Origin: Alopecurus myosuroides
Taxonomy: Eukaryota; Streptophyta; Magnoliopsida; Poales; Poaceae
Length of the DNA stretch: 64,000 nucleotides
Reading direction: 5' to 3'
NCBI GenBank assembly: GCA_028641055.1
Contig: CM054060.1
Coordinates: forward strand, 244,479,540 to 244,543,539
Shown here piece after piece: positions 22,083-35,913 of this stretch (position 1 is the first letter of the stretch; each line of letters opens with the position of its first letter). The position numbers were made by a program, and so were the translations under genes. The notes under the pieces were generated by a model. It had not been told where the DNA came from, searched no databases, and was given only the letters and a program-made list of their open reading frames with translations.

Positions 22083-23566
22083 CCGCAAGAGAGGGGAGAC
22101 CAAGATCATTTTCCCCTGTTCACTGCTCGAGCTACACAGCTCCAGCAACACAGATAGAACCACAAACCAAACCACCTAAATCCCTACTGGGAATTGATCA
22201 ACAGGTAATACATCCAGCAAGATCACAACAAGTCCAAGCTTGGAGCTGGAGGAGCAGGCCTGGATCACAACAGCAACAGGATCACAAGCTGAGCAAGGGA
22301 TATAGCTCAAGGAGAAGTAGAACAGGAAGCCAAGGTCCATCAGGAAATCACAGCCACAACAGGAACACCCAAAAGGTGATATCTACACACATCCTAACAA
22401 GGGATCTTGCTAGGTTATGCACAGATAGGGGGCTGGGGTTTGTTTCCCTCAGTCTAGCATAGAATTGCTATGCTAAAATCATCCTAGGGAATTAAAAGGT
22501 AACATAGTATCTGTTCTTATCTTAAGAAAAATGCCTCAGAACAACATCATGGGCCTAAGGGCAATTCCACAAGTATTAATCTGTTCTTATCAAATATAAC
22601 AACCAAACAATTCATAGTATAGTTGCTGGGCACCAAGAACCATCCAGGTTGGTACCTCAAACACAACTCACCAAGTTAATTGTTCCTTAGAAACATGAGA
22701 GGGACATGGTGGCACATCCTCTGAACCCTAAGGTTCAGAGTAGCACCCACCAGTAGGTATATAGAGATGCCCAAGAATTAACCAACATCACAGATTAGCA
22801 TTTAGCTCAAGCACAGTATCTGTTCTTAAATAAAAGTAGGGCCTCAGTCTTTGCATCATTGGCCAGGGGTTTGATCAAGAGGGAAGCAACTGTTCTTATC
22901 AGATAAAAATATTGTTTAAGGGCAAATCAAGCAAGTAACATGTTCTTATCAGTTAAATGGCAAAGAGGGGACAAATTTCCAAACCCTAGATCATACCACA
23001 GCAATACTCATTTTGTGCATGATCAAAATCTGGGCACATCCTAAAGGAGCACCTCAAAATGCAGTCAATCAAACCATTGAGCACTTGGGCACAAAACATC
23101 AGGAATCATCATCCCAAAACAATACATACGCATGTCCAGGAGACCAGCAAGACATTTTTTACCACACCACACATCCACTTTTCCAATATATACCACTGGA
23201 GTAAATCAAATAATCATAGGATCATTTTGATCCAACAGTAAAAGCCACCCGAAATCATACACACCAACCAGCCAGCAGCTACTAAGTACTGGAGCAGAGC
23301 ACCCACAACATTTAACCGGAAATTTTATCAGCTACATAGAGAAGGAATTAGCTGCAGTCACCAAATGACCTAACTGAAGAAAATCTTCAGTTAACCACAC
23401 TGAGAGAGTCCAACCAAGTAATCACATGAGCACAGGCACGTTTATATTCTGATGAACGGAGTACATCAGTAAGCACATAGGCATCATAGTCACTCCAGAG
23501 AAAAAGGGGAAGAAGGAATCGGGAAGAGAGAGAGAGAGATCGGGGGGCAGAGGGAGTGGAGTACTT

Positions 23567-24110
23567 ACAGGTGGTCACCTTCGTGGTGACCACGGCCAGT
23601 TGGTGGAGCGAAGCACAGGGACACGCCACGGTTGCCCAGAAGGCCGTCCCGGCGGCGGCGCATCGACACCGCAGCCATCCGCAACCATAGCCACCGTGGA
23701 GAAGCAGCAGCAGCAGCCCAATCTCCAGGAGTCTCCATGAGCCGCATCGAGGAGCCCAAAGCCACCGGAGAAGTGGAGGAGCACCCGGGTACCGAAACCT
23801 AGGGTTAGGGTTCGTGGTTGCCACGGGAGCCACACCACCAGAAACTCAGATCGAGGAGGGAGGCGGAGTAGAGGGCAGGAAGGAGAAGCAGCGGCGCTTG
23901 AGCGCGGTGGAGGAGAGGGATTGAGAGGGGCGGAAGAAATCGCCGGAGAGGGTGGAGGCGAGGGAATCGCCTCTGCGTCGCCACGCGCAGGGGAAGGGGA
24001 AGAGGGGAGATGGGGGGCTCGGGAGCGTCTGGTCCGGTCTGGTCCGGATCGGACCAGTGGGTTGGGTTCAACCCTAACCCATGGACCCCACATGTCAGCC
24101 CTAGGGACAT
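23567..24110 (-). other. gene-like GC-rich antisense leader in the LTR, with splice donor
   Basis: On the minus strand this island reads like a plant 5' leader or first exon: CT-rich, with several short open frames, ending at a strong donor acct|gtaagt (exon end 23569). The equivalent in the other LTR is about 31460-32003. Reading frames are short (up to 172 codons) and not clearly coding, so I call it a leader rather than a gene. Confidence 0.4.
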
Positions 24111-26755
24111 AATAGTAATTGCCTAAATCTCAAATAAAAAATCAGAAAATAATAGAAAACGATAAATAAAATTCTACAAACCTCAAATCTTGGCAATATA
24201 ACTAATTCTTAGAAACTAGTAAATTGGTTGTATATTAAAATTAAGAAAGAATAATCCAATAATACTTATAGTCTTAAAATTATGGATACAAAATAATATT
24301 TTAATAAGAAAACTTTGATAATAAGGTTTAGAAATATTCTAAACTATTTAATAAAGTATAATTTATTCTTTCAACATTATTTAAAGATTTTGAGTAATTC
24401 CAAAATATTTCCTAACAAATATTTTCTGTGAAAACAATCAAATAAGTTATAATAATAACAATAAATATTGGAAAAATAATAAATAATTCATAACATCAGA
24501 ATAATACAAGTTATATGCCAACATACTTCAAATAACAAATATAACTAATGTATGATGTTTTCTAAGTTATTTAACCAAGTTGTTATGTGCCATGCTTTGC
24601 CTAATCATTAGTTCATTTAAAATTAATAAAATAATAATTTCAAATATTTTCAGAAGACATTGAATGATATGACCAGTTAACGAGAAAAGAATTTCCAATT
24701 CAAATATGCCTAAGATAAAACATTTTATCCAACTTATTAACATGTTTCCAAAAGTATTATAAAATTCTATAATGTTCCATTATAACCAGAAATAACTGCC
24801 ATAACATTATTTTCTGTATTACTAAAACCCTCGTGATTTCACACCAACTAAAACCTACCATCACTAGTTATTAAGAAAAGTATTATTGATGAAAGAGTTA
24901 TATGTATTAGTTCCTCATTTTTCAAATAAAATTGATGTTATTAGCTCTACACTTTATAACCTAAAATCAAATGTGTTCATTATGTTTTCATTAGTTGTTT
25001 TCCATATAATAGTATTCTCAAGTTTAATCAGGTGATAACTATTTATAACCTAAACATAATAAAAATGGCTTGGTAAGTAAAAGTGAAAACCATGTGAGTC
25101 TAAAACCAGTAATAACAACATCACCACAAATAACAAAACAATTCACCTAAAACTCTTGTGAATAAGTCGTCGTAATAAACATGGCTTACATTTGTAAGTT
25201 GGGGTATTTTCCAGGGAATTTCACGATGCATCTCATTATTATGCATGTATCATGCTGCCAGTGTTTCTGTAGTCTTTACCGGGACTACTTTGCTATCTTT
25301 CAGATGTCAGGATGTTATACGTGACCCTTGACCCCGAAGACCTGGATTATTATTGTTATTTCAATCTCAGGCAAGTTCATCACTTGTTCATATCCTTTGC
25401 AGTATCTCATAACAAACTAGTTGCAAAAACCCTACAGAATTATCACCTATTCTCAAAAGAATGCATGATCCTATTTTTATAATAATATGACTAATTGAAT
25501 GACTACCCGAGTGGTAGTGTTCTGTTTGGTGGGCGGATGGAACCATGGTAAGATGAATAGGTCAAAGGAAGGTTCCATCTGCATGGGAAAGTATTACCTA
25601 GGAATTAACAACAAATGCCGTCAGGATTCTTGCGCCGTAAATTCGCGTTGACCATGGATCTTCTATGGGGGGAGTAAGTCAACCGTGATACTTTTCTCAT
25701 TCGCATGTCAACGGATGCGCCAGAGACGTACGCTGTAGGTCTTGCGAGACTACATGCACATGGGTGGGAGCCCTTACGTCCCACGGACTCTGGGGTCTAT
25801 GAGTGTCTGCCAGGGGCGCGTAGATCTCCATCGTGAGGGGTGGAATCAGGCGTTCAACCTACTGGCAGAAATGGGTGGGCATGCGTTGTGCGGAGAAGCA
25901 CGGTTTGGCTTGGACCAACAACCGGGCCCCACACCTAAGTGGGAGTGGACAGGAACGTACGCCTGGTTGTGCAACATGGTCTTGGTCGTCCATGGGTAAA
26001 GTAACGCACCTCCGCAGAGTGTAAAAGGATGTGACATGTTACCCCTTGTTCCGGGAAGGAGCTGCGAACGCCGTAGGAAAGGCAACTCCATGAAAGTTCT
26101 AACCCTGTGAAGATCTGGCGGGCATAGTTTTCAGAATTAAAAGCAACCTCTTGAAGAAAGATTTTACGAAAACCTTGTATTACTTTATGACTCTTTCGAG
26201 TCTAAAGCTGTAGTTAGTGCATCAACCACCCACTATATATCATGAACTTGCTGAGTAACGCTCGTTACTCATTCTATCCCGTTTAACCCCCTGCTTAGGG
26301 TTGAAGCCTATTGAAGTCGTCATCGAGAAGCCATCGCTGCCTGAAGAAGCTACGTGGATTGAGCTACTACTTAGTCGATAGGATATCATCATCCACAACA
26401 CTGGTGGAGAACAAGATATCTAGATGTAGGTAGAAACCATTCTTGGATTTAGCATTTACTAGCCATATTTTAGGGCTGACATCAGCCGTAGTGGTTTAGT
26501 TCTGAGCTAGAGTTCTTCTCCGGCTTGGAGCTTCGAATTGCTTCTTCTGATGTTTCTTTTGCAGGAGATCTTCTTGATTCGTTAAGGAGATTCTCAAGAT
26601 TTTGTAATGAAGTTTGTATCCTATAGTTTTGCCTGGTCCTGCTGTGTTTCTGTTGTACCACTCTGAGAGATGTAATATTCACGGATAAGTCCTTCTGTGA
26701 GTATTATGTCACCGACTTGCGCACTACACATGCAGTGGTGTGCTGGGTCACCACA

Positions 26756-28600
26756 GGTGGTATCAGAGCGAAGCGACCTTAGGTTTAAAACCTTTTAGGA
26801 GATCTGTAGGTTGGTAAAGATTATAGGAAGCCATCTGATCTAAACCATATTTCCTACAACTATGATGATCATTCACTCGAGGATGATATAATCATACTTG
26901 TATAGAATTATTCTTACTCCACCTGAGTAAACCTACTTATCTATTATCTTATACCTAGGAATGAATAGTTAGAAGTCTAGCATGTATTAGTGCTATTGTG
27001 AAAAGGAGAGTTTTGACATGGTCAGAGATGATTAATTCACAGTTATGATTACCCCATTCTATGAATGGATAGGATGGAGTGGAACATCGTATAGAGTAAG
27101 CATAAGAATCAACAATAAAGAATGTTTTAGAATCATGAACTTTCATTAAGCCATGGTAACTAAGGGGTATCTACCATATCCTTGGCTATTAAGTCTAGAG
27201 GTGAATCATTATAGTATAGAATAGAATTAGGAGAAGGCATAAACTGATGGAAGCTACATTACTACTCCTACGATGTGATCAACTACATGAAGGATCAACA
27301 GATGCCATGAGAAGTTTATAATAACCAAAATGAAGTAGTTCAATTTACATGGTACTTAGTACTATGTGGAACCAAGTTAGACAACAACTACTCTAGGAAC
27401 ATTTTGTCTTGGTTTATTCCATTGTAGTAAGGCATGCAATTGGAGTAATTACCTGGGCAAAGAGTGGTTGTGTAGACTAGGATAACAAGGTAAGATATAT
27501 ATATCTACTTGTAGTGTATAGCATTTAAGAGCCTTGGTACTTGAGATGTTCTACTCAAAGTACAATTATTTCACGGGCTCTTGATGCATGAGTGTTATAT
27601 AACTGCATTTGGGATTTATTGGATCTTATTTGGATCTTTGATTGACTAGATCTGTGCATGAAGTTGGAACTGGATGTGCATATGCATGTGCAAACATTGA
27701 GTTCTATCTTGATGCTACTGGTCTAGAGGGTATAGGATTAGAATGAGAGCGGTCTGAAATGTCAGCTGATGGAAGTAACCACCAACGCTCTGGAAGACTA
27801 GAAAGTCCAGAAGGCAGAAGTCAATGAAGCCACTGATGGGAATGGACCACATTCCACATCTTGCTTGGTTTTGGTGAGCTACTACATCAACACATGGTGA
27901 GCTACCACAAATCATGCCAGGAAAATAACATGGGTAGTTATAACCTAGAAGGAAACATGTAGAAGTTGATAAATAAACTTATATAATTGTCCCATAGAAC
28001 GCCAAACCCAATGTTATAGAAGGACCATATGAAGTAACTAGTGAATAGGTTGTATTCACTTGTAGGAAAAAGTTAAAACTCGAGGAAACTCAAAGATATT
28101 TTCACTAATAATTGAGTCTAAGTCAATGTACACTACTTTGTACAAGTTTCTTTGAAAATTCTTTATCTTCAGACCATTAAACTGAACCAAATGGAGTCCA
28201 AACCATAGACAATATCCAGTATACCGGAAGAATCTTATTGGTTATTCATCACCTGGTGGATGTACCAATTGTTCTTCAGAAAGTTGTGAGAGTTAGGAAA
28301 CCATACCTATTCATCGGAGAATGAAACCTGGTATCCACTATATGGTGGAAATACCACGTGTTCTTTGTGAGACTATTAGGAAGGCCTAGTAACAAGACAG
28401 AGTTGTCCTAACAACTGAAATACTATTAGATTATCATACAAGACAGTGGAAGGTGAACAATCAAGACAAGAGGATACACATGTCAAGGTCAACACAAGAA
28501 ACAGTTGTGAAGATTCAACGGTCTACAGAAGTTCTCTCTACCTATCTTTCCGTGAGAGAGGTTGAACTTCGGGACGAAGTTCTTGTTAAGGGGGAGATAC
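26756..28600 (+). other. internal region of the large non-autonomous element, no coding capacity
   Basis: 1845 bp without an ORF above about 66 codons. The primer-binding site tggtatcagagc (complement of the initiator Met tRNA 3' end) is at 26758-26769, two bases after the LTR. The polypurine tract taagggggagatac is at 28587-28600, directly before the 3' LTR. All protein functions must come from other elements. Confidence 0.85.
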
Positions 28601-31600
28601 TGTAACGTCCCAGTGTTTGGGAAGTTATAAGGATCTAAATATAATATGTGCATTTGCAAAGCATGCATCTAAAAGTACGGGAAATTTTGGCGCGAAAGTT
28701 TAAACAAACCAAAGTGACCAATGTTTCACTTGACACGATGAAATAGGACTAGATCATCTGATCAAGAGGACAATGGGAGTGATCTCTATAAGAAGTATCT
28801 TATGAAAACAAATCATCTGGTTACACAAATCATAATTGGTTGTGACAAACACTAAATCTTAACAAGTCTAACCTCAAGTCTGTAAGTGATTTGAGAGAAA
28901 TCAACTAGGTATCTCGAACTCGAAGAGGGGTGAGTATCCAAAGCACAGAATTGATGATCTCACTTCTGCAAGTTAGACATGTATAACTGGATGATCTCAT
29001 CAGACCTGAAGGATGAATCTGATCGAGGTTTCGTCGATGTTTTAGTAAAGAGAGAGAGATCGAGATTAGAAGAGAGTGAAATTTCGACATGCCCTCTGGT
29101 GTTATTGGATCGAAGGGATTCACTTCAACACTTGAAACAAAATATTGTTCGCAACTAGACTTTGAGTTTAAATTGAATGATTTGATAATTGGAATAATTT
29201 GGTAATTAAACAATTTTGAAACATTAGTGTTTAAATTATTTGAATGATTTGAATTATTTGAATTTAGAACAATTTGAATTTGAGTTTGAATTTTAATCAA
29301 ATTGAATGGATGAGTTTATATCCTAAGTTTAAATCAAGTGATCTCAAAGACTATATTAAATAGGAAATACCCCTAAAATATCAACAAGAAATCAAGAATA
29401 CTAAAAGAAAACACATATGCTTTATTGATAATAATATGAATATTACAAAGTTTGTTACAAAGGATTAAAAGGAAATTATAAAAGAATAAACTTTATTGAT
29501 AATCAATTAATAATACAAAGTTATTACATGATTCAACAAATAGAAAATTACATGTTGACAATTACAAAAAAGAAATTCCTATACTACTTCTTGCTTAATA
29601 AGTCTTCAATTGTTAATCTTCTGTACCTGCAAAATCAATAAGAAAAACAAAGAAAAGTAAAAAAGATTAGTGGGGGAATTAGTACTCTCAGCTTGGCAGT
29701 GAGATGCACTGCTAATCGCATCATCGAGTTTAGGCTTAGACAAGTAAGTATCTGTTCAGATCAGAAAAATATCTCAGTGTAACTTCATAGGCAAGTATCA
29801 GGTAATACAAGTGGCAAGCCAAAAATAAGTATAGCATCAGGATAAGACCAAGTGCAAACCGAGCACCATTCCCAGGAAATATCTTCCCATCCAGCACACA
29901 AGCACACAGCACACTCACCAGCACATCTTGGTGCTGTCAAGACCTCTGATGTGGTATAAATACCACATCAGCCGCAAGAGAGGGGAGACCAAGATCATTT
30001 TCCCCTGTTCACTGCTCGAGCTACACAGCTCCAGCAACACAGATAGAACCACAAACCAAACCACCTAAATCCCTACTGGGAATTGATCAACAGGTAATAC
30101 ATCCAGCAAGATCACAACAAGTCCAAGCTTGGAGCTGGAGGAGCAGGCCTGGATCACAACAGCAACATGATCACAAGCTGAGCAAGGGATATAGCTCAAG
30201 GAGAAGTAGAACAGGAAGCCAAGGTCCATCAGGAAATCACAGCCACAACAGGAACACCCAAAAGGTGATATCTACACACATCCTAACAAGGGATCTTGCT
30301 AGGTTATGCACAGATAGGGGGCTGGGGTTTGTTTCCCTCAGTCTAGCATAGAATTGCTATGCTAAAATCATCCTAGGGAATTAAAAGGTAACATAGTATC
30401 TGTTCTTATCTTAAGAAAAATGCCTCAGAACAACATCATGGGCCTAAGGGCAATTCCACAAGTATTAATCTGTTCTTATCAAATATAACAACCAAACAAT
30501 TCATAGTATAGTTGCTGGGCACCAAGAACCATCCAGGTTGGTACCTCAAACACAACTCACCAAGTTAATTGTTCCTTAGAAACATGAGAGGGACATGGTG
30601 GCACATCCTCTGAACCCTAAGGTTCAGAGTAGCACCCACCAGTAGGTATATAGAGATGCCCAAGAATTAACCAACATCACAGATTAGCATTTAGCTCAAG
30701 CACAATATCTGTTCTTAAATAAAAGTAGGGCCTCAGTCTTTGCATCATTGGCCAGGGGTTTGATCAAGAGGGAAGCAACTGTTCTTATCAGATAAAAATA
30801 TTGTTTAAGGGCAAATCAAGCAAGTAACATGTTCTTATCAGTTAAATGGCAAAGAGGGGACAAATTTCCAAACCCTAGATCATACCACAGCAATACTCAT
30901 TTTGTGCATGATCAAAATCTGGGCACATCCTAAAGGAGCACCTCAAAATGCAGTCAATCAAACCATTGAGCACTTGGGCACAAAACATCAGGAATCATCA
31001 TCCCAAAACAATACATACGCATGTCCAGGAGACCAGCAAGACATTTTTTACCACACCACACATCCACTTTTCCAATATATACCACTGGAGTAAATCAAAT
31101 AATCATAGGATCATTTTGATCCAACAGTAAAAGCCACCCGAAATCATACACACCAACCAGCCAGCAGCTACTAAGTACTGGAGCAGAGCACCCACAACAT
31201 TTAACCGAAAATTTTATCAGCTACATAGAGAAGGAATTAGCTGCAGTCACCAAATGACCTAACTGAAGAAAATCTTCAGTTAACCACACTGAGAGAGTCC
31301 AACCAAGTAATCACATGAGCACAGGCACGTTTATATTCTGATGAACGGAGTACATCAGTAAGCACATAGGCATCATAGTCACTCCAGAGAAAAAGGGGAA
31401 GAAGGAATCGGGAAGAGAGAGAGAGAGAGAGATCGGGGGGCAGAGGGAGTGGAGTACTTACAGGTGGTCACCTTCGTGGTGACCACGGCCAGTTGGTGGA
31501 GCGAAGCACAGGGACACGCCACGGTTGCCCAGAAGGCCGTCCCGGCGGCGGCGCATCGACACCGCAGCCATCCGCAACCATAGCCACCGTGGAGAAGCAG

Positions 31601-34600
31601 CAGCAGCAGCCCAATCTCCAGGAGTCTCCATGAGCCGCATCGAGGAGCCCAAAGCCACCGGAGAAGTGGAGGAGCACCCGGGTACCGAAACCTAGGGTTA
31701 GGGTTCATGGTTGCCACGGGAGCCACACCACCAGAAACTCAGATCGAGGAGGGAGGCGGAGTAGAGGGCAGGAAGGAGAAGCAGCGGCGCTTGAGCGCGG
31801 TGGAGGAGAGGGATTGAGAGGGGCGGAAGAAATCGCCGGAGAGGGTGGAGGCGAGGGAATCGCCTCTGCGTCGCCACGCGCAGGGGAAGGGGAAGAGGGG
31901 AGATGGGGGGCTCGGGTGCGTCTGGTCCGGTCTGGTCCGGATCGGACCAGTGGGTTGGGTTCAACCCTAACCCATGGACCCCACATGTCAGCCCTAGGGA
32001 CATAATAGTAATTGCCTAAATCTCAAATAAAAAATCAGAAAATAATAGAAAACGATAAATAAAATTCTACAAACCTCAAATCTTGGCAATATAACTAATT
32101 CTTAGAAACTAGTAAATTGGTTGTATATTAAAATTAAGAAAGAATAATCCAATAATACTTATAGTCTTAAAATTATGGATACAAAATAATATTTTAATAA
32201 GAAAACTTTGATAATAAGGTTTAGAAATATTCTAAACTATTTAATAAAGTATAATTTATTCTTTCAACATTATTTAAAGATTTTGAGTAATTCCAAAATA
32301 TTTCCTAACAAATATTTTCTGTGAAAACAATCAAATAAGTTATAATAATAACAATAAATATTGGAAAAATAATAAATAATTCATAACATCAGAATAATAC
32401 AAGTTATATGCCAACATACTTCAAATAACAAATATAACTAATGTATGATGTTTTCTAAGTTATTTAACCAAGTTGTTATGTGCCATGCTTTGCCTAATCA
32501 TTAGTTCATTTAAAATTAATAAAATAATAATTTCAAATATTTTCAGAAGACATTGAATGATATGACCAGTTAACGAGAAAAGAATTTCCAATTCAAATAT
32601 GCCTAAGATAAAACATTTTATCCAACTTATTAACATGTTTCCAAAAGTATTATAAAATTCTATAATGTTCCATTATAACCATAAATAACTGCCATAACAT
32701 TATTTTCTGTATTACTAAAACCCTCGTGATTTCACACCAACTAAAACCTACCATCACTAGTTATTAAGCAAAGTATTATTGATGAAAGAGTTATATGTAT
32801 TAGTTCCTCATTTTTCAAATAAAATTGATGTTATTAGCTCTACACTTTATAACCTAAAATCAAATGTGTTCATTATGTTTTCATTAGTTGTTTTCCATAT
32901 AATAGTATTCTCAAGTTTAATCAGGTGATAACTATTTATAACCTAAACATAATAAAAATGGCTTGGTAAGTAAAAGTGAAAACCATGTGAGTCTAAAACC
33001 AGTAATAACAACATCACCACAAATAACAAAACAATTCACCTAAAACTCTTGTGAATAAGTCGTCGTAATAAACATGGCTTACATTTGTAAGTTGGGGTAT
33101 TTTCCAGGGAATTTCACGATGCATCTCATTATTATGCATGTATCATGCTGCCAGTGTTTCTGTAGTCTTTACCGGGACTACTTTGCTATCTTTCAGATGT
33201 CAGGATGTTATACGTGACCCTTGACCCCGAAGACCTGGATTATTATTGTTATTTCAATCTCAGGCAAGTTCATCACTTGTTCATATCCTTTGCAGTATCT
33301 CATAACAAACTAGTTGCAAAAACCCTACAGAATTATCACCTATTCTCAAAAGAATGCATGATCCTATTTTTATAATAATATGACTAATTGAATGACTACC
33401 CGAGTGGTAGTGTTCTGTTTGGTGGGCGGATGGAACCATGGTAAGATGAATAGGTCAAAGGAAGGTTCCATCTGCATGGGAAAGTATTACCTAGGAATTA
33501 ACAACAAATGCCGTCAGGATTCTTGCGCCGTAAATTCGCGTTGACCATGGATCTTCTATGGGGGGAGTAAGTCAACCGTGATACTTTTCTCGTTCGCATG
33601 TCAACGGATGCGCCAGAGACGTACGCTGTAGGTCTTGCGAGACTACATGCACATGGGTGGGAGCCCTTACGTCCCACGGACTCTGGGGTCTATGAGTGTC
33701 TGCCAGAGGCGCGTAGATCTCCATCGTGAGGGGTGGAATCAGGCGTTCAACCTACTGGCAGAAATGGGTGGGCATGCGTTGTGCGGAGAAGCACGGTTTG
33801 GCTTGGACCAACAACCGGGCCCCACACCTAAGTGGGAGTGGACAGGAACGTACGCCTGGTTGTGCAACATGGTCTTGGTCGTCCATGGGTAAAGTAACGC
33901 ACCTCCGCAGAGTGTAAAAGGATGTGACATGTTACCCCTTGTTCCGGGAAGGAGCTGCGAACGCCGCAGGAAAGGCAACTCCATGAAAGTTCTAACCCTG
34001 TGAAGATCTGGCGGGCATAGTTTTCAGAATTAAAAGCAACCTCTTGAAGAAAGATTTTACGAAAACCTTGTATTACTTTATGACTCTTTCGAGTCTAAAG
34101 CTGTAGTTAGTGCATCAACCACCCACTATATATCATGAACTTGCTGAGTAACGCTCGTTACTCATTCTATCCCGTTTAACCCCCTGCTTAGGGTTGAAGC
34201 CTATTGAAGTCGTCATCGAGAAGCCATCGCTGCCTGAAGAAGCTACGTGGATTGAGCTACTACTTAGTCGATAGGATATCATCATCCACAACACTGGTGG
34301 AGAACAAGATATCTAGATGTAGGTAGAAACCATTCTTGGATTTAGCATTTACTAGCCATATTTTAGGGCTGACATCAGCCGTAGTGGTTTAGTTCTGAGC
34401 TAGAGTTCTTCTCCGGCTTGGAGCTTCGAATTGCTTCTTCTGATGTTTCTTTTGCAGGAGATCTTCTTGATTCGTTAAGGAGATTCTCAAGATTTTGTAA
34501 CGAAGTTTGTATCCTATAGTTTTGCCTGGTCCTGCTGTGTTTCTGTTGTACCACTCTGAGAGATGTAATATTCACGGATAAGTCCTTCTGTGAGTATTAT

Positions 34601-34648
34601 GTCACCGACTTGCGCACTACACATGCAGTGGTGTGCTGGGTCACCACA
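28601..34648 (+). repeat. 3' LTR of the large non-autonomous element
   Basis: 6048 bp. Offset to the 5' copy is 7889 bases until a (GA)n tract near 31420, then 7893 because that tract is four bases longer here. Otherwise near-identical to 20712-26755. Confidence 0.9.
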
Positions 34649-35913
34649 CCGGGTGAAATACTTCCATGATAAAGCCGGCTGCCAATAGCCGAGCGATCTC
34701 TTCGCCTATAGCTTTCCTTCTTTCCTCATTCATTTTCCTCAAACCTTGTTTCACGGGCCTGGACTTGGGATCCACATGCAAACTGTGCTCAGCCAATTCT
34801 GTAGGGATACCCGGCATGTCGCTAGGTGTCGAGGCAAACACATCCGCATTCGAGCGAATGAACTCCACGAGCGCTCCCTCCTGCTCTTTTCCCAGGTTAG
34901 ACCCTATGGTAAACTGCTTAGTAGAATCCCCTTCGACAAAATCTATCTTCTTGGTGTCTTGCGCTGCCTTGAATTTTGCTCTCTCATCCTCAGTATTCGG
35001 CTTTTTCAAGGCTGTTCTATCGTCCGGATTTACTTGAGACCGGTAATATTCGAGCTCTTCCTTCCTGCATGCATGCTCGGCCATAACTGAATCTCCTTCG
35101 TCGCACTCGGCCGCTATATCCCGGTTCCCATGTATAGTGATGGTCCGTTTAGGACCCGGGATTTTCAGCTGCAAATACACGTAGCACGGCCTAGCCATGA
35201 ATTGGGCGTAAGCCGGCCTCCCCAACAGCGCGTGGTAAGGACTGCGCAACTTGACCACCTCGAACGTGAGCCACTCCACTCGATAATTATCCGTCGATTC
35301 CCCAAAAGCAACTTCCAAGGTGATCCTTCCCTCGGGGCTCGCCGAGTGACCCGGTACGATCCCGTGAAAGATTGTCGAACTTTTCTGCAGCTGGGACTCT
35401 TTGAGACTCATCCGTAAGAAGGTCTCCCAATAAAGGATGTTGATGCTACTTCCACCGTCCATCAGGACCTTCTTCAGCTCGTAACCATTAACCTGTGGAG
35501 CAACCACCAACGCCAAGACTCCTGGACGCTCCACTTTTTCCGGATGATCTCTTCTACTCCACGTTATCTCTTGTTCTGCCCATCTAAGATATCCCGGCGC
35601 GGCTGATGAAACCGAATTTGCCGCTTGCTTTGATGTCTCTTTGTTCCTGCTAGAAGTTCCTGTAGTATGCACATGATATTGTCCTTTTAAGTTAGTCGTT
35701 CGTACCGTGCCGACGAAGATGTTGATCCGGCCGATCGTCAATATAAATCCGGACTCGAGGTGATCCGATTCTGGCCCCCAGCCGGAATCGTCCACCAACT
35801 TTTCTTCTTCGTGGTCGATGTAGATTTCGCCAATGACAAGATTCTCCATGCCCTTCCGAGCTTCTCCCGTGATGTAAACACCTTTGGACGCAGGCCCCAC
35901 GGTGGGCGCCAAC
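34649..35913 (-). pseudogene. Tat polyprotein, proximal part: protease and start of RT, no gag
   Basis: An open frame on the minus strand runs from inside the 5' LTR (36038) to the nested insertion. After the PBS (35894-35912, ttggcgcccaccgtggggc) about 130 codons of unrecognised sequence precede a retropepsin-like domain with VLMDGGSSINILY and, later, SPYHALLGRPAYA. The frame ends at the insertion point within FIMEVFHP and would continue at 20711. The usual gag domain is missing, so this copy is gag-deleted. Confidence 0.8.

Larger units (their letters stand above)
20712..26755 (+). repeat. 5' LTR of the large non-autonomous element
   Basis: 6044 bp, AT-rich at both sides with a GC-rich island around 23570-24110. 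Matches 28601-34648 almost base for base. No ORF of significance in element sense. Confidence 0.9.
20712..34648 (+). mobile_element. non-autonomous large LTR retrotransposon (LARD-type) with 6-kb LTRs
   Basis: Begins TGTAACGTCC and ends GTCACCACA, flanked by the 5-bp duplication CCGGG (20707-20711 and 34649-34653). LTRs are 6044 and 6048 bp. The internal region is only 1845 bp, with PBS and polypurine tract but no gag or pol. The TGTAAC terminus, the PBS tggtatcagagc and the sequence before the 3' LTR (gggacgaagttcttgttaag) recall the Tekay/Del chromovirus group, from which it may derive. By eye I found about a dozen substitutions plus one short GA-repeat length change between the LTRs (about 0.2 %), so insertion was recent. 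It sits in the RT of the Tat element. Confidence 0.9.

Noticed and set aside
26482..26682. Short conserved open frames repeated in both 6-kb LTRs
   Set aside because: All are under about 175 codons, repeated only because the LTRs are near-identical, and none resembles a known protein.
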